Shown piece after piece: positions 1-8,255 of a stretch of DNA of 64,000 nt (within the stretch, counting starts at the first letter, position 1; each line of letters starts with the position of its first letter). The stretch is from NCBI RefSeq assembly GCF_014205275.1, contig NZ_JACHND010000001.1, positions 2,480,001 through 2,544,000 of the forward strand, given 5' to 3'. This DNA is from Sphaerisporangium siamense (lineage in GTDB: Bacteria > Actinomycetota > Actinomycetes > Streptosporangiales > Streptosporangiaceae). The notes beneath the pieces were generated by a model, which had not been told where the DNA came from, searched no databases, and saw only the letters and a program-made list of their open reading frames with translations. A program made the position numbers and the translations under genes.

Positions 1-750
1 GCGGCGCGCGTAGGTCAGCAGCATCAGCGCGAGCAGGCCCGTCACCTCCCGCTCGGCGGGTAGCAGGCGGCGCAGGATCCGTGCCAGCCGGATGGCCTCC
101 TCGGCGAGGTCCGGACGTTGCAGGTCGGGGCCCGCGCTGGCCGCGTACCCCTCGGTGAAGATCGAATAGAGCACCTGGAGCACACCCGGCAGCCGCCCGG
201 GCAGCTCGTCCGCGCCCGGCACCCGGAACGGGACGCGCGCCTCACGGATCTTGTTCTTGGCCCGCACGATCCGCTTGGCCATCGTCGCCGGGGGGACCAG
301 GAACGCCCGCGCCACCTCCGGCGTCGCCAGCCCGGCCAGGCAGCGCAGGGTCAGCGCCGCGCGGTCCTCGGCGGGCAGCGCCGGGTGGGCGCAGGTGAAG
401 AACAGCAGCAACCGCTCGTCCGGCAGGTCCCCGCCGGCGTCCGCGGGCGCCGCCGGGCCCGCGCGGTCCGCCTCGACCTGAAGGACGGCGAGCCGCGCCG
501 CGTAGACCTGGTCGCGCCGCAGCCGGTCGACGGCCCGGCGCCGCGCCGTGGTCATCAGCCACGCCCCCGGCTTGGGCGGCACGCCGTCGACCGGCCAGCG
601 CACCAGGGCCGCCTCGATCGCCTCGGAGGCGACCTCCTCGGCCAGGTCCAGGTCGCCGAAGCGGCGGACGAGCGCCGCCAGCAGCCGGCCGCGCTCCTCG
701 CGGAACATCGCCTCCACCGAGGCCGCGGCGCCGGCGGCCCGCTCGTCCAT
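1..750 (-). CDS. RNA polymerase sigma factor, DUF6596-containing ECF type (C-terminus cut by window edge)
   Basis: The 250 visible residues are the N-terminal part of an ECF-like sigma factor. Sigma region 2 lies near residues 15-75 (DLAEEVASEAIEAALVRW, then RRRAVDRLRRD). A region-4-like HTH follows around residues 105-160 (DRAALTLRCLAGL, VARAFLVPPATMAKRIVRAK). The extra C-terminal domain starting FRVPGADELPGRLPGVLQVL is the DUF6596 extension, in family members normally about 400 residues in total. The ATG at 750 follows the YCII-domain gene by 5 bp, so the two are co-transcribed. That gene order is the known signature of this sigma group, in which the YCII or DGPF protein is the conserved partner. 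Signal and target promoters are unknown. The family call is firm; the missing C-terminus prevents a length check. Confidence 0.88.
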   Translation of the reverse strand, partial: MDERAAGAAASVEAMFREERGRLLAALVRRFGDLDLAEEVASEAIEAALVRWPVDGVPPKPGAWLMTTARRRAVDRLRRDQVYAARLAVLQVEADRAGPAAPADAGGDLPDERLLLFFTCAHPALPAEDRAALTLRCLAGLATPEVARAFLVPPATMAKRIVRAKNKIREARVPFRVPGADELPGRLPGVLQVLYSIFTEGYAASAGPDLQRPDLAEEAIRLARILRRLLPAEREVTGLLALMLLTYARR

Positions 751-755
751 CGCGG

Positions 756-1100
756 TCAGACCTCGAACTCGGCGACCGGGCGCACCACGACCGACCCGCC
801 GTCCCGCGAGCCGGGGCAGCGCGCCGCCCATTCGAGCGCGGCGTCCAGGTCGGGCACGTCGATCACGTCGTAGCCGCCGAGGACCTCGCGGGTCTCGGCG
901 AACGGCCCGTCGGTGGTGATCGTCGGCTCGCCGCCGGGGCCGACCCGCACCGTGGTGGCGGTGGTCAGGTCCTTCAGCGAGTGCCCGGACACCAGGACCC
1001 CCGCGTCCCGCAGCGCCTTGTCGTAGGCCACCCACTCCTCGTAGTCGCACCGGTCCGCCGCGTCGGCCGCGCCGGCGTAGATCAGCAGCATGTACTTCAT
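756..1100 (-). CDS. YCII-related (DGPF) domain protein, sigma-factor partner
   Basis: A 114-residue protein beginning [10 protein letters not shown]. The motif [20 protein letters not shown] is the hallmark of the YCII/DGPF family, small ferredoxin-fold proteins related to muconolactone isomerase. The ATG at 1100 was preferred over the upstream in-frame starts because MKYMLLIY is the canonical family start and the upstream residues are Arg-rich junk. It lies directly ahead of the sigma-factor gene on the same strand. Many actinobacteria carry this pair, and the YCII protein is thought to modulate or sense for the sigma factor, but no biochemical role is established. The gene diverges from the uracil-DNA glycosylase gene across about 170 bp. 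Confidence 0.88.
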   Translation of the reverse strand: MKYMLLIYAGAADAADRCDYEEWVAYDKALRDAGVLVSGHSLKDLTTATTVRVGPGGEPTITTDGPFAETREVLGGYDVIDVPDLDAALEWAARCPGSRDGGSVVVRPVAEFEV

Positions 1101-1266
1101 GGTCGGGCTCCTTGTCCTGTTCTCACGGCGGGGTCGCCGTACGGAACTACTACGAACGGGACGCGGGCTCATGGACACGGCCCCGGAGACGTCTTCCCAA
1201 ATTACGGTCCCCGGCGGAGCCGCGGGAACGTCCCTGGCATCGCCGCGGAGCTGGCACGATCGAGGT

Positions 1267-2061
1267 ATGAGTCACGTTCCCCCAGGTAGTGGATGGCCGG
1301 AGGACCCCGCGGAGCCGGGCACGCCGGTGGCGTCGAGCCCGGAGGAGGTGCGGGCGCTCGCGCGGGCGAGCCGCGACCTCGGGGAGCTCACCGCCCGCGA
1401 GTCCGTGTGCCGCGCCTGCCCGAGGCTGGTGGAATGGCGCGAGGAGGTCGCGCGGGTCAAGCGGCGCGCGTTCATGGACGAGACGTACTGGGGCAGGCCG
1501 ATCGCGGGCTGGGGCGAGGAGAAGCCGCGCGTGCTGATCGTCGGGCTGGCCCCGGCCGCGCACGGCGGCAACCGCACCGGGCGCATCTTCACCGGGGACC
1601 GCAGCGGCGACTGGCTGTTCGCCTCGCTCCACCGCACCGGGCTCGCGGCGCGGCCGACCAGCACGCACGCGGGGGACGGGCAGCGGCTGATCGGCGCGCG
1701 CATGGTCGCCGCGGTCCGCTGCGCCCCGCCCGCCAACAAGCCTGCCGTCGAGGAGCGCGCCACCTGCTTCCCCTGGCTGGCCCGCGAGCTCGAAATGGTC
1801 GCCGAGCCGCTGCGCGTGATCGTCGCGCTCGGCGGGTACGCCTGGCAGGCCGTCTGGCCCGCCCTGAAGGAGGCCGGCTACACGCTGCCGCGCGCCAGGC
1901 CGCCGTTCGGACACGGCCGCGAGGCGGAGATCGCCTACGCGGGGACGCCGATCCACCTGCTGGGCTGTTACCACCCCAGCCAGCAGAACACCTTCACCGG
2001 CCGCGTCACCGAACAGATGCTGGACGACGTCTTCACCCGCGCCGTCGAGCTGAGCGACTGA
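1267..2061 (+). CDS. type-5 uracil-DNA glycosylase (UdgB-like)
   Basis: A 264-residue DNA-repair glycosylase that would remove uracil, and probably hypoxanthine, from DNA. Motif A reads [19 protein letters not shown], and the second active-site loop reads [12 protein letters not shown]. Cysteines in CRACPRL, near [12 protein letters not shown] and in ATCFPWL are placed to hold the [4Fe-4S] cluster typical of families 4 and 5. The Ala-rich motif A with HGGNRTG fits family 5 better than family 4. The start at the ATG of [10 protein letters not shown] gives the usual family length; the longer in-frame extension has no family resemblance. It stands alone and ends at a strong terminator hairpin. 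Confidence 0.9.
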   Translation: MSHVPPGSGWPEDPAEPGTPVASSPEEVRALARASRDLGELTARESVCRACPRLVEWREEVARVKRRAFMDETYWGRPIAGWGEEKPRVLIVGLAPAAHGGNRTGRIFTGDRSGDWLFASLHRTGLAARPTSTHAGDGQRLIGARMVAAVRCAPPANKPAVEERATCFPWLARELEMVAEPLRVIVALGGYAWQAVWPALKEAGYTLPRARPPFGHGREAEIAYAGTPIHLLGCYHPSQQNTFTGRVTEQMLDDVFTRAVELSD

Positions 2062-2080
2062 CCCACCCCGGGCGAGGCCG

Positions 2081-2108
2081 CCGGGCCCCGTTCCCGAACG
2101 GGGCCCGG
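2081..2108. terminator. perfect GC-rich hairpin between convergent genes
   Basis: The stem CCGGGCCCCGTT pairs perfectly with AACGGGGCCCGG around a 4-nt loop. It sits 20 bp after the glycosylase stop and about 50 bp after the NACHT gene stop on the other strand, so it can serve both converging transcripts. Confidence 0.75.
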
Positions 2109-2155
2109 GTCGCCTCGGGACGAGGGCCCGGACCGCCTCGGGACGATGCGGGGGT

Positions 2156-5100
2156 TCACATGCGGACGAGCACGATCGCCTCGTTCGGCGGAGGCTCTCC
2201 CTCCGCCCGCCGCTGCATCGCCGTCACCGCGGCCGCGATCTCGCGGTACGTCGTCGCGATGTCCCTGCCCCCGGGCACCCGGCCGAACCTGCTCGCGAGC
2301 GCCAGCGCTCCGAGGCGCACGCAGGCGGCGAAATCCGTGCCGAACGGTTCGCGCCCGTCGAGGACGGCTTCTCCGAGGCACATGAGGTCCGTGGCCAGTT
2401 CCTGTACGTGGCGCAGCTTCCGGTCCTCCAGGGTCGCGGCCGAGATCGACCGCACGGCCGCGTAGCTCTCGCCGAGCGCCGCGACGAGGGCGTCCAATGT
2501 GGCGGGGCCGGGCGAGTAGGGCATGCGTGCGAAGCCGGCCCCCATGAGCCATTCGAGGATGACGGTCAGGGACACGTCGCGAGTGCGCCGTCCGGGCCAT
2601 GGGGGGTCGGGCCGGTGCCCCAGCAGGATCGCCATGCTCCGCAGCAGGCAGTGCTTGCGCAGCCGGCCGGCGGCTCTGTCGAGGGGGTGCCGGTGGTGGA
2701 CGGACGTCTTCTTCCCGTCCTGGAGAGCGCGGGAGAGGGCGTGGTCGAGCGTGAGGTTCAGCTTCCTGGTGGAGCTGAGCGGACGGTCCAGGGTGAGCGC
2801 CAGCGCGGTGTCCATGTCCAGGTGGGGCGACTCGTGGACGAGCTGCAGGTATTCCTTCACGACGCTCTCGATGCGGCCCGTGACGGGGGTGTCCTGTCCG
2901 GCGGACTTGTTCCGCCCGGGTCGGCGGCGCGGGCCGGCGTGGTCGACGGCCAGGTGCGTCACCACGAACGCCGCGCTCGCGATCGTGGGGTCGCGCCAGT
3001 CCTCGGCCACATGGTGAAGGATCATGTCGCGGGTCGCCAGGAACGGGGCCGGCGCCCCGGGCGGCACCCAGGGCGCCGGGCGGCGGCCATGGGCCGTCTC
3101 CTGGTGGATCCCGGCGTACCAGACGCCGCGCGTGCCGGTGTCGAGGACCAGGCGGAACGCGGGATCCTCGACTTCCTTCCTGGTCGGCAGCCGGTACACC
3201 CGGTCGTCACTGACGAGGTCGTTCACCCATGCCACGAAACCGGCCACGTCGTCCGGCCACAGAGCGCCGGTGACGTCGCCGGCCTCCTTCTCCTCCCAGG
3301 CGTCGGGGGCGGTTCGAACTCCGCCTCCGGTGGGCGACACGAAGAAGATGTCACGGGCATGGTGCTCATGTACTCGGCCGTCATCGGATGGGGGGCGGCG
3401 TGCCCAGGGCCGTACCCGTGAGGCGGGGGAGGCCAGGTACAGGCGATAGATCGACGGGGTGACCGGGCGCGTGCAGACCCAGGTGTACTCGCCGAGCCGT
3501 ACCGCGTCGCGCAGGTGCCGTGTCACGGCGATGGCGTTGAACAGGCGGGTCCGCAGGATGTTGGGGGAGTCGGTGTCCAGCGAGCGCAGGAGCAGCTTGT
3601 CGAGTTCCTGGCGGGTGGCGGGGGAGATCGAGCGGCCCTCCTCCGCGCAGTCGAAGGCGAGGGCGAGCGCGGGCACGTTCCCGAGGGCCAGGCAGGCGTC
3701 CACGATGGCCGTGCAGTCGGCGCGCGCGGCGTACAGCAGGGTCGTCTCGCGCCACCAGGGCTCGTCCACCGCGGCGATGAGGATCTGCTGGATGCGGGGA
3801 TGGTCGTGGATGTACGCCGCGGCGAGGTACTCCTGGAAGGTCTGGTGGGAGAAGGCGTAGAGGCCGGCCTCGTGCTCGTGCAGCAGGCCGCCGTTGCGCA
3901 CGTCGGCCAGGAAGTCCGGGGGCTGGACGGCGTCCCCGGCGACCCGGCGCAGGGCGGGTCCCACCACCGCCGCCGCCTCGGCCTCCAGCAGGTCCCGGAC
4001 GTTGCGCTCCATCATCGTGAAGGCCAGCTCGCGCAGCACCTGCTCCTTGCGGTCCCCGCGCAGCGTCTCCTGCTGCGCCGCCCGGCCCTTGGCCTCGGCG
4101 CGGCGCCAGAGCAGCACCTGGCAGATCTCGGCGTAGAGCTCGGCCCGCGAGCCGGGCAGCGCGCCCCGGTGCCGGTGCACGTTGGCGATCATCGTGAGCA
4201 GCAGTGGGTTGGCGGCGAGGTCGTAGAGCTGCGGGCTCTCCCTGAGCTTGTCCAGCAGGGCGTCGGCCTGGCGGGCGGCCAGGCGTTCGACGTCGGCGTC
4301 GGGCTCCCCGCCGGTGGCGAGGCGTTCCTCGGCCAGGTACCAGCCGCGGACGAACTCGGCGATCTGCTCACCGGTGAAGCGGCGCACCTGCAGCGTAGTC
4401 GCGCTGTTCAGGGGATAGGCGTGGTAGCCGTGCGGGCGCGAGGTGATGATGAAGTCGTTGGCCGGGTACTGGGCGATCTGCCGCTCGACCCAGTCGACGA
4501 CGTTCTCGCGGTCCTGCTCGCGGGCGACCTCGTCCAGGCCGTCCAGCATCACCGTGCAGCGCCCGGCGGCGAGCTGCCGGTCGAACCATCCGGGGGGCTC
4601 CTGCCCGCGTAATCGGTCCAGCCGGGAGGCGATCAGGGCGGGCAGCCCGATCGACGGGTCCGCGTCGATCGCGGCGGCGTGGTCGCGCAGGTAGAGCAGG
4701 ACGGGCAGGTCGCGGCGCCGGGCGCGTTCCCCGCCCAGGCTGAGCGCGACGTGCCGGAGCAGGGTGGTCTTGCCGGTGCCCGGCGGTCCGATGACGGCGA
4801 GGACCACGGACGCCTCGCCGCCGAGGAAGCTCCACAGCGAGCGGCGCTCGACGTACATCTCGGTGCGGCCGGCCAGCGGCGCGCGGGCGGTCTCGTGCGG
4901 AACCTGCGGCTCCAGGCTCACGTCGACGTAGATCTTCGCCAGCTCCGGGGTGCGGTCGCTGCGGGTCGCCAGCCCTTTCTGGTCGACGAAACGGACGGCC
5001 CCGCGCACCTGGTCGCGGTAGGCGCGCTCGAAGCGGGCGGAGGTGCGGCGCAGGACGGCGTCCACGCCGTCGGCGGCGGCCTTGGCCCAGCGGTCCTGCA

Positions 5101-5299
5101 GGTCGCCGAAGACCTTGCCGGCGAATCCGACCGCCGCGAGCAGCAGCTCGTACCCGACGAAGGCCGCGAGTGCGAGCCAGGGCTGCCGTTGCACGTCGGG
5201 CCAGAGTTTCGCCGCCATGAGAGGGGGTGGGACGACCGCGAGGGTCAGCAGCGCGACGCGTCCGACGAGGGAGGCGGAACTCGAACCAGGGGGAGTCAC
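2156..5299 (-). CDS. membrane-anchored NACHT-domain NTPase with FGE-like central region
   Basis: A 1047-residue STAND-type NTPase. Two hydrophobic helices lie at about residues 12-30 and 41-62, followed by a linker. The NACHT domain starts near 155, with Walker A GPPGTGKTTL (171-180) and Walker B MLDGLDE (251-257), then a helical NACHT-associated region with FSHQTFQEYLAA near 480. Residues about 610-770 contain FVAWVND and YRLPTRKEVED, weakly resembling formylglycine-generating-enzyme folds. A helical region follows to the C-terminus. Bacterial NACHT proteins are known antiphage sensors (bNACHT families); a defence role here is inference. The GTG at 5299 has GAGAGG just upstream. Leu230 is encoded by a TTA codon (4610-4612), suggesting bldA-dependent translation. 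No effector nuclease or toxin domain was recognised, so signalling or developmental roles remain possible. Confidence 0.85.
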   Translation of the reverse strand: MTPPGSSSASLVGRVALLTLAVVPPPLMAAKLWPDVQRQPWLALAAFVGYELLLAAVGFAGKVFGDLQDRWAKAAADGVDAVLRRTSARFERAYRDQVRGAVRFVDQKGLATRSDRTPELAKIYVDVSLEPQVPHETARAPLAGRTEMYVERRSLWSFLGGEASVVLAVIGPPGTGKTTLLRHVALSLGGERARRRDLPVLLYLRDHAAAIDADPSIGLPALIASRLDRLRGQEPPGWFDRQLAAGRCTVMLDGLDEVAREQDRENVVDWVERQIAQYPANDFIITSRPHGYHAYPLNSATTLQVRRFTGEQIAEFVRGWYLAEERLATGGEPDADVERLAARQADALLDKLRESPQLYDLAANPLLLTMIANVHRHRGALPGSRAELYAEICQVLLWRRAEAKGRAAQQETLRGDRKEQVLRELAFTMMERNVRDLLEAEAAAVVGPALRRVAGDAVQPPDFLADVRNGGLLHEHEAGLYAFSHQTFQEYLAAAYIHDHPRIQQILIAAVDEPWWRETTLLYAARADCTAIVDACLALGNVPALALAFDCAEEGRSISPATRQELDKLLLRSLDTDSPNILRTRLFNAIAVTRHLRDAVRLGEYTWVCTRPVTPSIYRLYLASPASRVRPWARRPPSDDGRVHEHHARDIFFVSPTGGGVRTAPDAWEEKEAGDVTGALWPDDVAGFVAWVNDLVSDDRVYRLPTRKEVEDPAFRLVLDTGTRGVWYAGIHQETAHGRRPAPWVPPGAPAPFLATRDMILHHVAEDWRDPTIASAAFVVTHLAVDHAGPRRRPGRNKSAGQDTPVTGRIESVVKEYLQLVHESPHLDMDTALALTLDRPLSSTRKLNLTLDHALSRALQDGKKTSVHHRHPLDRAAGRLRKHCLLRSMAILLGHRPDPPWPGRRTRDVSLTVILEWLMGAGFARMPYSPGPATLDALVAALGESYAAVRSISAATLEDRKLRHVQELATDLMCLGEAVLDGREPFGTDFAACVRLGALALASRFGRVPGGRDIATTYREIAAAVTAMQRRAEGEPPPNEAIVLVRM

Positions 5300-5539
5300 A
5301 CGAGCCTCTCAGTGGCGACATGTATTCAGATGGTTACATCCGTATTATCCAGAGCCGCCGGGCGCGGGGCCGGGGTTCCGCGCGGTTCGGTCCGGCCGGC
5401 ATGGGTCACGAGGGGTGGTGTGGCCGGTCCGCAGGGGAGTGAAGTCGGTCACGTGGGAGAAGAAATGCGGATCTTCCCCGGGAAGGACGGCCCAGGCTGC
5501 ACGTAGTAAGAAAAATCTTGCTGTTGCGCACATATCCGG

Positions 5540-5570
5540 TTGGCGCTGATACCTCGTCGTGACGTAAGAT
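5540..5570 (+). promoter_or_regulatory. candidate promoter of ndh
   Basis: TTGGCG (5540-5545) and TAAGAT (5565-5570) resemble -35 and -10 hexamers separated by 19 bp, somewhat long. Transcription would begin inside the Rex operator that overlaps its right end, which is the expected geometry for repression. The 315-bp gap between the divergent NACHT and ndh genes otherwise holds no gene. Confidence 0.4.
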
Positions 5571-5587
5571 TGTGAATGGTTTCACAA
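5570..5587. promoter_or_regulatory. Rex operator (ROP box)
   Basis: TTGTGAATGGTTTCACAA is a perfect inverted repeat (TTGTGAA, four bases, TTCACAA). It matches the binding site of the NAD+/NADH-responsive repressor Rex known from Streptomyces. It lies 27 bp upstream of the chosen GTG start of the type II NADH dehydrogenase gene, a classical Rex target. Predicted effect: repression at low NADH/NAD+ and induction when NADH accumulates, for example under oxygen limitation. Confidence 0.88.
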
Positions 5588-5614
5588 GCGACCATGCCAC
5601 GAAGGGGCACTGAC

Positions 5615-6934
5615 GTGAACCACAAGGCCAAGCACATCCTCATCGTCGGCGGAGGGTACGTCGGCCTCTACACGGGCCTGCGGCTCCAGCGCGCCCTGCG
5701 CAGGGAGCTCGCGTCCGGCAAGGTGCGGATCACCATCGTCGACCCGCAGTCCTACATGACCTACCAGCCCTTCCTGCCCGAGGCCGCCGCGGGCAACCTG
5801 TCCCCGCGCCACGTCGTCACGCCGCTTCGCCGCGTCCTGCCGAAGGTCCGCATCCTCAACGGCAAGGTCACCAAGGTGCACCACGAGGCCAAGACCGTCA
5901 CGTTCGTGCCCAACGCCGGCCCCAGCGAGGAGATCGGCTACGACGTGATCGTCATGGCCGCGGGCTCGATCTCCCGCACGCTGCCCATCCCGGGCCTGGC
6001 CGACGCCGCGATCGGCTTCAAGACGGTCGGCGAGGCCATCGCGTTGCGCAACCGCGTGCTCGCCCTGTTCGACCGCGCCGACTCCACCGAGGACGAGCAG
6101 GTCCGCCGCAGGGCGCTGACGTTCGTCGTGGTCGGCGCCGGCTTCGCGGGCGTGGAGGCGCTGGCCGAGCTTGAGGACATGGGTAGGGACGCGGTGAAGT
6201 ACTACGACTCCCTGCGCGAGGAGGACCTGCGCTGGGTCCTGGTCGAGGCGAGCGACCGCATCCTGCCCGAGGTCGGCCCCGAGATGGGCCGCTGGACGCT
6301 GGAGGAACTGCGCGAGCGCGGCATCGAGGTCAAGATGAAGACCTTGCTGAAGTCGTGCGAGGGCGGCCACGTCGTGCTGTCCGACGGCGAGGAATTCGAG
6401 TCGGCCACGATCGTCTGGACCGCCGGGGTGAAGCCGAGCCCCGTCGTGAACTCCGGCGACCTGCCGCTGGACGAGCGCGGGCGGGTCAAGACCACGACCA
6501 GGCTGACGGTCGTGGGGGTCAAGGACGCCTTCGCGGCCGGCGACGTCGCCGGCGTCCCGGACGTGACCAATCCCGGACAGTACTGCGCGCCGAACGCCCA
6601 GCACGCCGTGCGCCAGGCCAGGGCGCTCGCCGACAACATCGTCCGCCACCTGCGGGGTCTTCCCCTGAAGGAGTACCGGCACAAGTACGCGGGGTCGGTG
6701 GCGGGCCTCGGCCTGCACAAGGGCGTGGCCAACGTGTACGGGGTCAAGCTTCACGGATTGCCTGCGTGGTTCATGCACCGGACCTACCATCTGTCCCGGG
6801 TGCCTACGTTGAACCGCAAGGTCCGCGTGGTCGCCGACTGGACACTCGCTCTCTTCTTCAAGCGGGAGACGGTCTCGCTCGGCGAGATCGAGTCGCCCCG
6901 TGACCAGTTCAGGGCGGCCGCCGCCACAGGCTGA
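5615..6934 (+). CDS. ndh: type II NADH dehydrogenase (NDH-2), FAD-dependent
   Basis: A 439-residue flavoprotein that would transfer electrons from NADH to menaquinone without proton pumping, on the inner face of the membrane. An N-terminal dinucleotide fold GGGYVGLYTG binds FAD. A second fold VVGAGFAGVEALAEL binds NADH. The FAD-closing motif is AFAAGDVAGVPD. The C-terminal portion is suited to peripheral membrane contact. The GTG at 5615 was chosen because GAAGGGG lies about 8 bases upstream, whereas the alternative ATG at 5576 lies inside the Rex operator and has no ribosome-binding site. The Rex site makes redox control very likely. Sulfide:quinone-reductase-like relatives are the main alternative. 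Confidence 0.9.
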   Translation: MNHKAKHILIVGGGYVGLYTGLRLQRALRRELASGKVRITIVDPQSYMTYQPFLPEAAAGNLSPRHVVTPLRRVLPKVRILNGKVTKVHHEAKTVTFVPNAGPSEEIGYDVIVMAAGSISRTLPIPGLADAAIGFKTVGEAIALRNRVLALFDRADSTEDEQVRRRALTFVVVGAGFAGVEALAELEDMGRDAVKYYDSLREEDLRWVLVEASDRILPEVGPEMGRWTLEELRERGIEVKMKTLLKSCEGGHVVLSDGEEFESATIVWTAGVKPSPVVNSGDLPLDERGRVKTTTRLTVVGVKDAFAAGDVAGVPDVTNPGQYCAPNAQHAVRQARALADNIVRHLRGLPLKEYRHKYAGSVAGLGLHKGVANVYGVKLHGLPAWFMHRTYHLSRVPTLNRKVRVVADWTLALFFKRETVSLGEIESPRDQFRAAAATG

Positions 6935-6952
6935 CGGCCCGACACCGGCGCG

Positions 6953-6974
6953 CCGGACGCATCACCGCGTCCGG
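6953..6974 (+). terminator. hairpin terminator after ndh
   Basis: CCGGACGC pairs with GCGTCCGG around the 6-nt loop ATCACC, 19 bp after the ndh stop codon. The rest of the 283-bp gap up to the tRNA shows no coding region. Confidence 0.65.
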
Positions 6975-7182
6975 GACGGCGTCGCACGGTGTTCCGGTAC
7001 GGCTCGCGCTCGACGTCTCGGGCGCGGGCCGTACTGTTCTGTGGAGGGATAACAAGGGTGACGAGGTGAATTCTGCTGAGTTGAGCGGTCTGTTGTTCAC
7101 TGCCCGAGTCGGGGGGCCGCGGGGCGTATACCGTTATCTTGCGTACTACGGAAGGAAGAGCAGAGACGTGGGCTCTGACCCG

Positions 7183-7211
7183 TTACGCAAGTGTGGTCCG
7201 TTACGTATGAT
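7183..7211 (+). promoter_or_regulatory. candidate promoter of the tRNA gene
   Basis: TATGAT (7206-7211) is a near-consensus -10 hexamer 7 bp before the mature tRNA 5' end. TTACGC (7183-7188) is a weak -35 at 17-bp spacing. Initiation would fall at or just before the tRNA. Confidence 0.45.
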
Positions 7212-7218
7212 TTACGGC

Positions 7219-7291
7219 GCCCCCGTAGCCCAATGGCAGAGGCAAACCCCTTAAAAGGGTTCCAGTGTGGGTTCGAGTCCCACCGGGGGCA
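7219..7291 (+). tRNA. class I-shaped tRNA with anticodon UAA (reads UUA), non-canonical
   Basis: The 73 nt fold into a complete cloverleaf. The acceptor GCCCCCG pairs with CGGGGGC. The D arm spans 7228-7243. The anticodon stem AACCC pairs with GGGTT around loop CTTAAAA. The variable loop is CCAGT, the T arm GTGGG/CCCAC encloses TTCGAGT, and the discriminator base is A. Loop positions 34-36 are TAA, so the tRNA would decode UUA leucine codons. Bacterial tRNA-Leu is normally a class II tRNA of about 85-87 nt with a long variable arm; this one has only five variable-loop bases. CCA is not encoded (the 3' sequence is ACCC). Whether leucine is the charged amino acid is unknown. It is not bldA in the usual form. 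Confidence 0.85.
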
Positions 7292-7460
7292 CCCCTGCCG
7301 ACTATATGAAACGACCCGATGGCAGTAACGCTCCCGAAGAGCTATATCATTGTCGGTTTGGCGCTCCTCACGGGACATTCTCGGTAAGCCCTGAAACCCG
7401 CCAAGGGACGGACCGCTTCCCCCGCCCGAGCAATCGTTACCATCCTGTGCCATATTGCGG

Positions 7461-8255
7461 TTATCCGCCCTCCGGCCCGCCCAGGGGCGTCCCGGCCAGG
7501 CTCGCGGTCAGCGCCGCCGCAGTCGCCGCGTCCGCCGGAAGGAACGCCTCCAGCTTGAGCTCGGCGATCGTGACGTCGACCGCGGTCGCGAAGGTCGTGA
7601 CGGTCGTGATGAGCCGCAGCTCGCCGCGCGGGGAACGCAGGCGCAGCGGCACCGCGAAGCCCAGGTGCCCTGGGGACGCCGGCTCGGGCGGCACGTACGT
7701 CTCCAGCTCGGCGCGCAGCTCGGCCAGGCGGGCGTCGGGATGGCGCTCGGTCTCCTGCCGGAGGCGCTCCAGGATGTGCGTGGCCCACTCGCCGAAGTTC
7801 ACGATGCGGGGCGCGACGCCGCGCGGGTGCAGCGCCAGCCGGTAGACGTTCGCGGGCGGCGCGAGGAGCCCGGCGTCCACGTCCCCGAAGAGCGCGGTGA
7901 ACGCCGCGTTGGAGCCCGCCAGATCGCCGTGCCGGTCCACCACCACGGCGGGGTAGGGCAGGTGCCCGGTGAGGATGCCGTCCAGCGCGGTGCGGATCGG
8001 CGCCAGCGCGGGGTCTTTCAGGTCCGTCTCCGGATACACCGGGGCGAAACCGGCCGACAGCAGCAGGCCGTTGCGCTCCCGCAGGGGCAGCTCCAGCGAC
8101 TCGGCCAGCCGGACGACCATGCCGCGCCCCGGGGCCGAGCGCCCGCTCTCCATGAAGCTGATGTGCCGCTGCGTCGTGCCCGCGCGGATCGCCAGGTCGA
8201 GCTGGCTGAGGCGGCTGCGGATCCTGCGCTCGCGAAGGACCTGGGCGAACTCCAC
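7461..8255 (-). CDS. XRE-family transcriptional regulator, MmyB-like
   Basis: A 264-residue protein with an N-terminal helix-turn-helix (RERRIRSRLSQLDLAIRAG, then TTQRHISFMESGRSAPG, residues 6-45). A ligand-binding MmyB-type domain follows, with the family feature VVDRHGDLAGSNAAF near residue 120 and NVYRLALHPRGV near 155. Such proteins are thought to sense small hydrophobic or fatty-acid-like ligands and act as local regulators. The GTG at 8255 (VEFAQVLRERR) was chosen because it fits the family start; no clear Shine-Dalgarno sequence is visible, so the message may be leaderless. No obvious target operon is adjacent. Downstream lies the tRNA on the other strand. Confidence 0.85.
   Translation of the reverse strand: MEFAQVLRERRIRSRLSQLDLAIRAGTTQRHISFMESGRSAPGRGMVVRLAESLELPLRERNGLLLSAGFAPVYPETDLKDPALAPIRTALDGILTGHLPYPAVVVDRHGDLAGSNAAFTALFGDVDAGLLAPPANVYRLALHPRGVAPRIVNFGEWATHILERLRQETERHPDARLAELRAELETYVPPEPASPGHLGFAVPLRLRSPRGELRLITTVTTFATAVDVTIAELKLEAFLPADAATAAALTASLAGTPLGGPEGG

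Noticed and set aside
5576..5614. The upstream ATG at 5576 as the ndh start
   Set aside because: It lies inside the Rex operator and at the predicted transcription start, without a ribosome-binding site. GTG 5615 has GAAGGGG.
7219..7291. Calling this tRNA bldA
   Set aside because: bldA is a class II tRNA-Leu of about 87 nt with a long variable arm. This gene has the same anticodon but a five-base variable loop and another body sequence.
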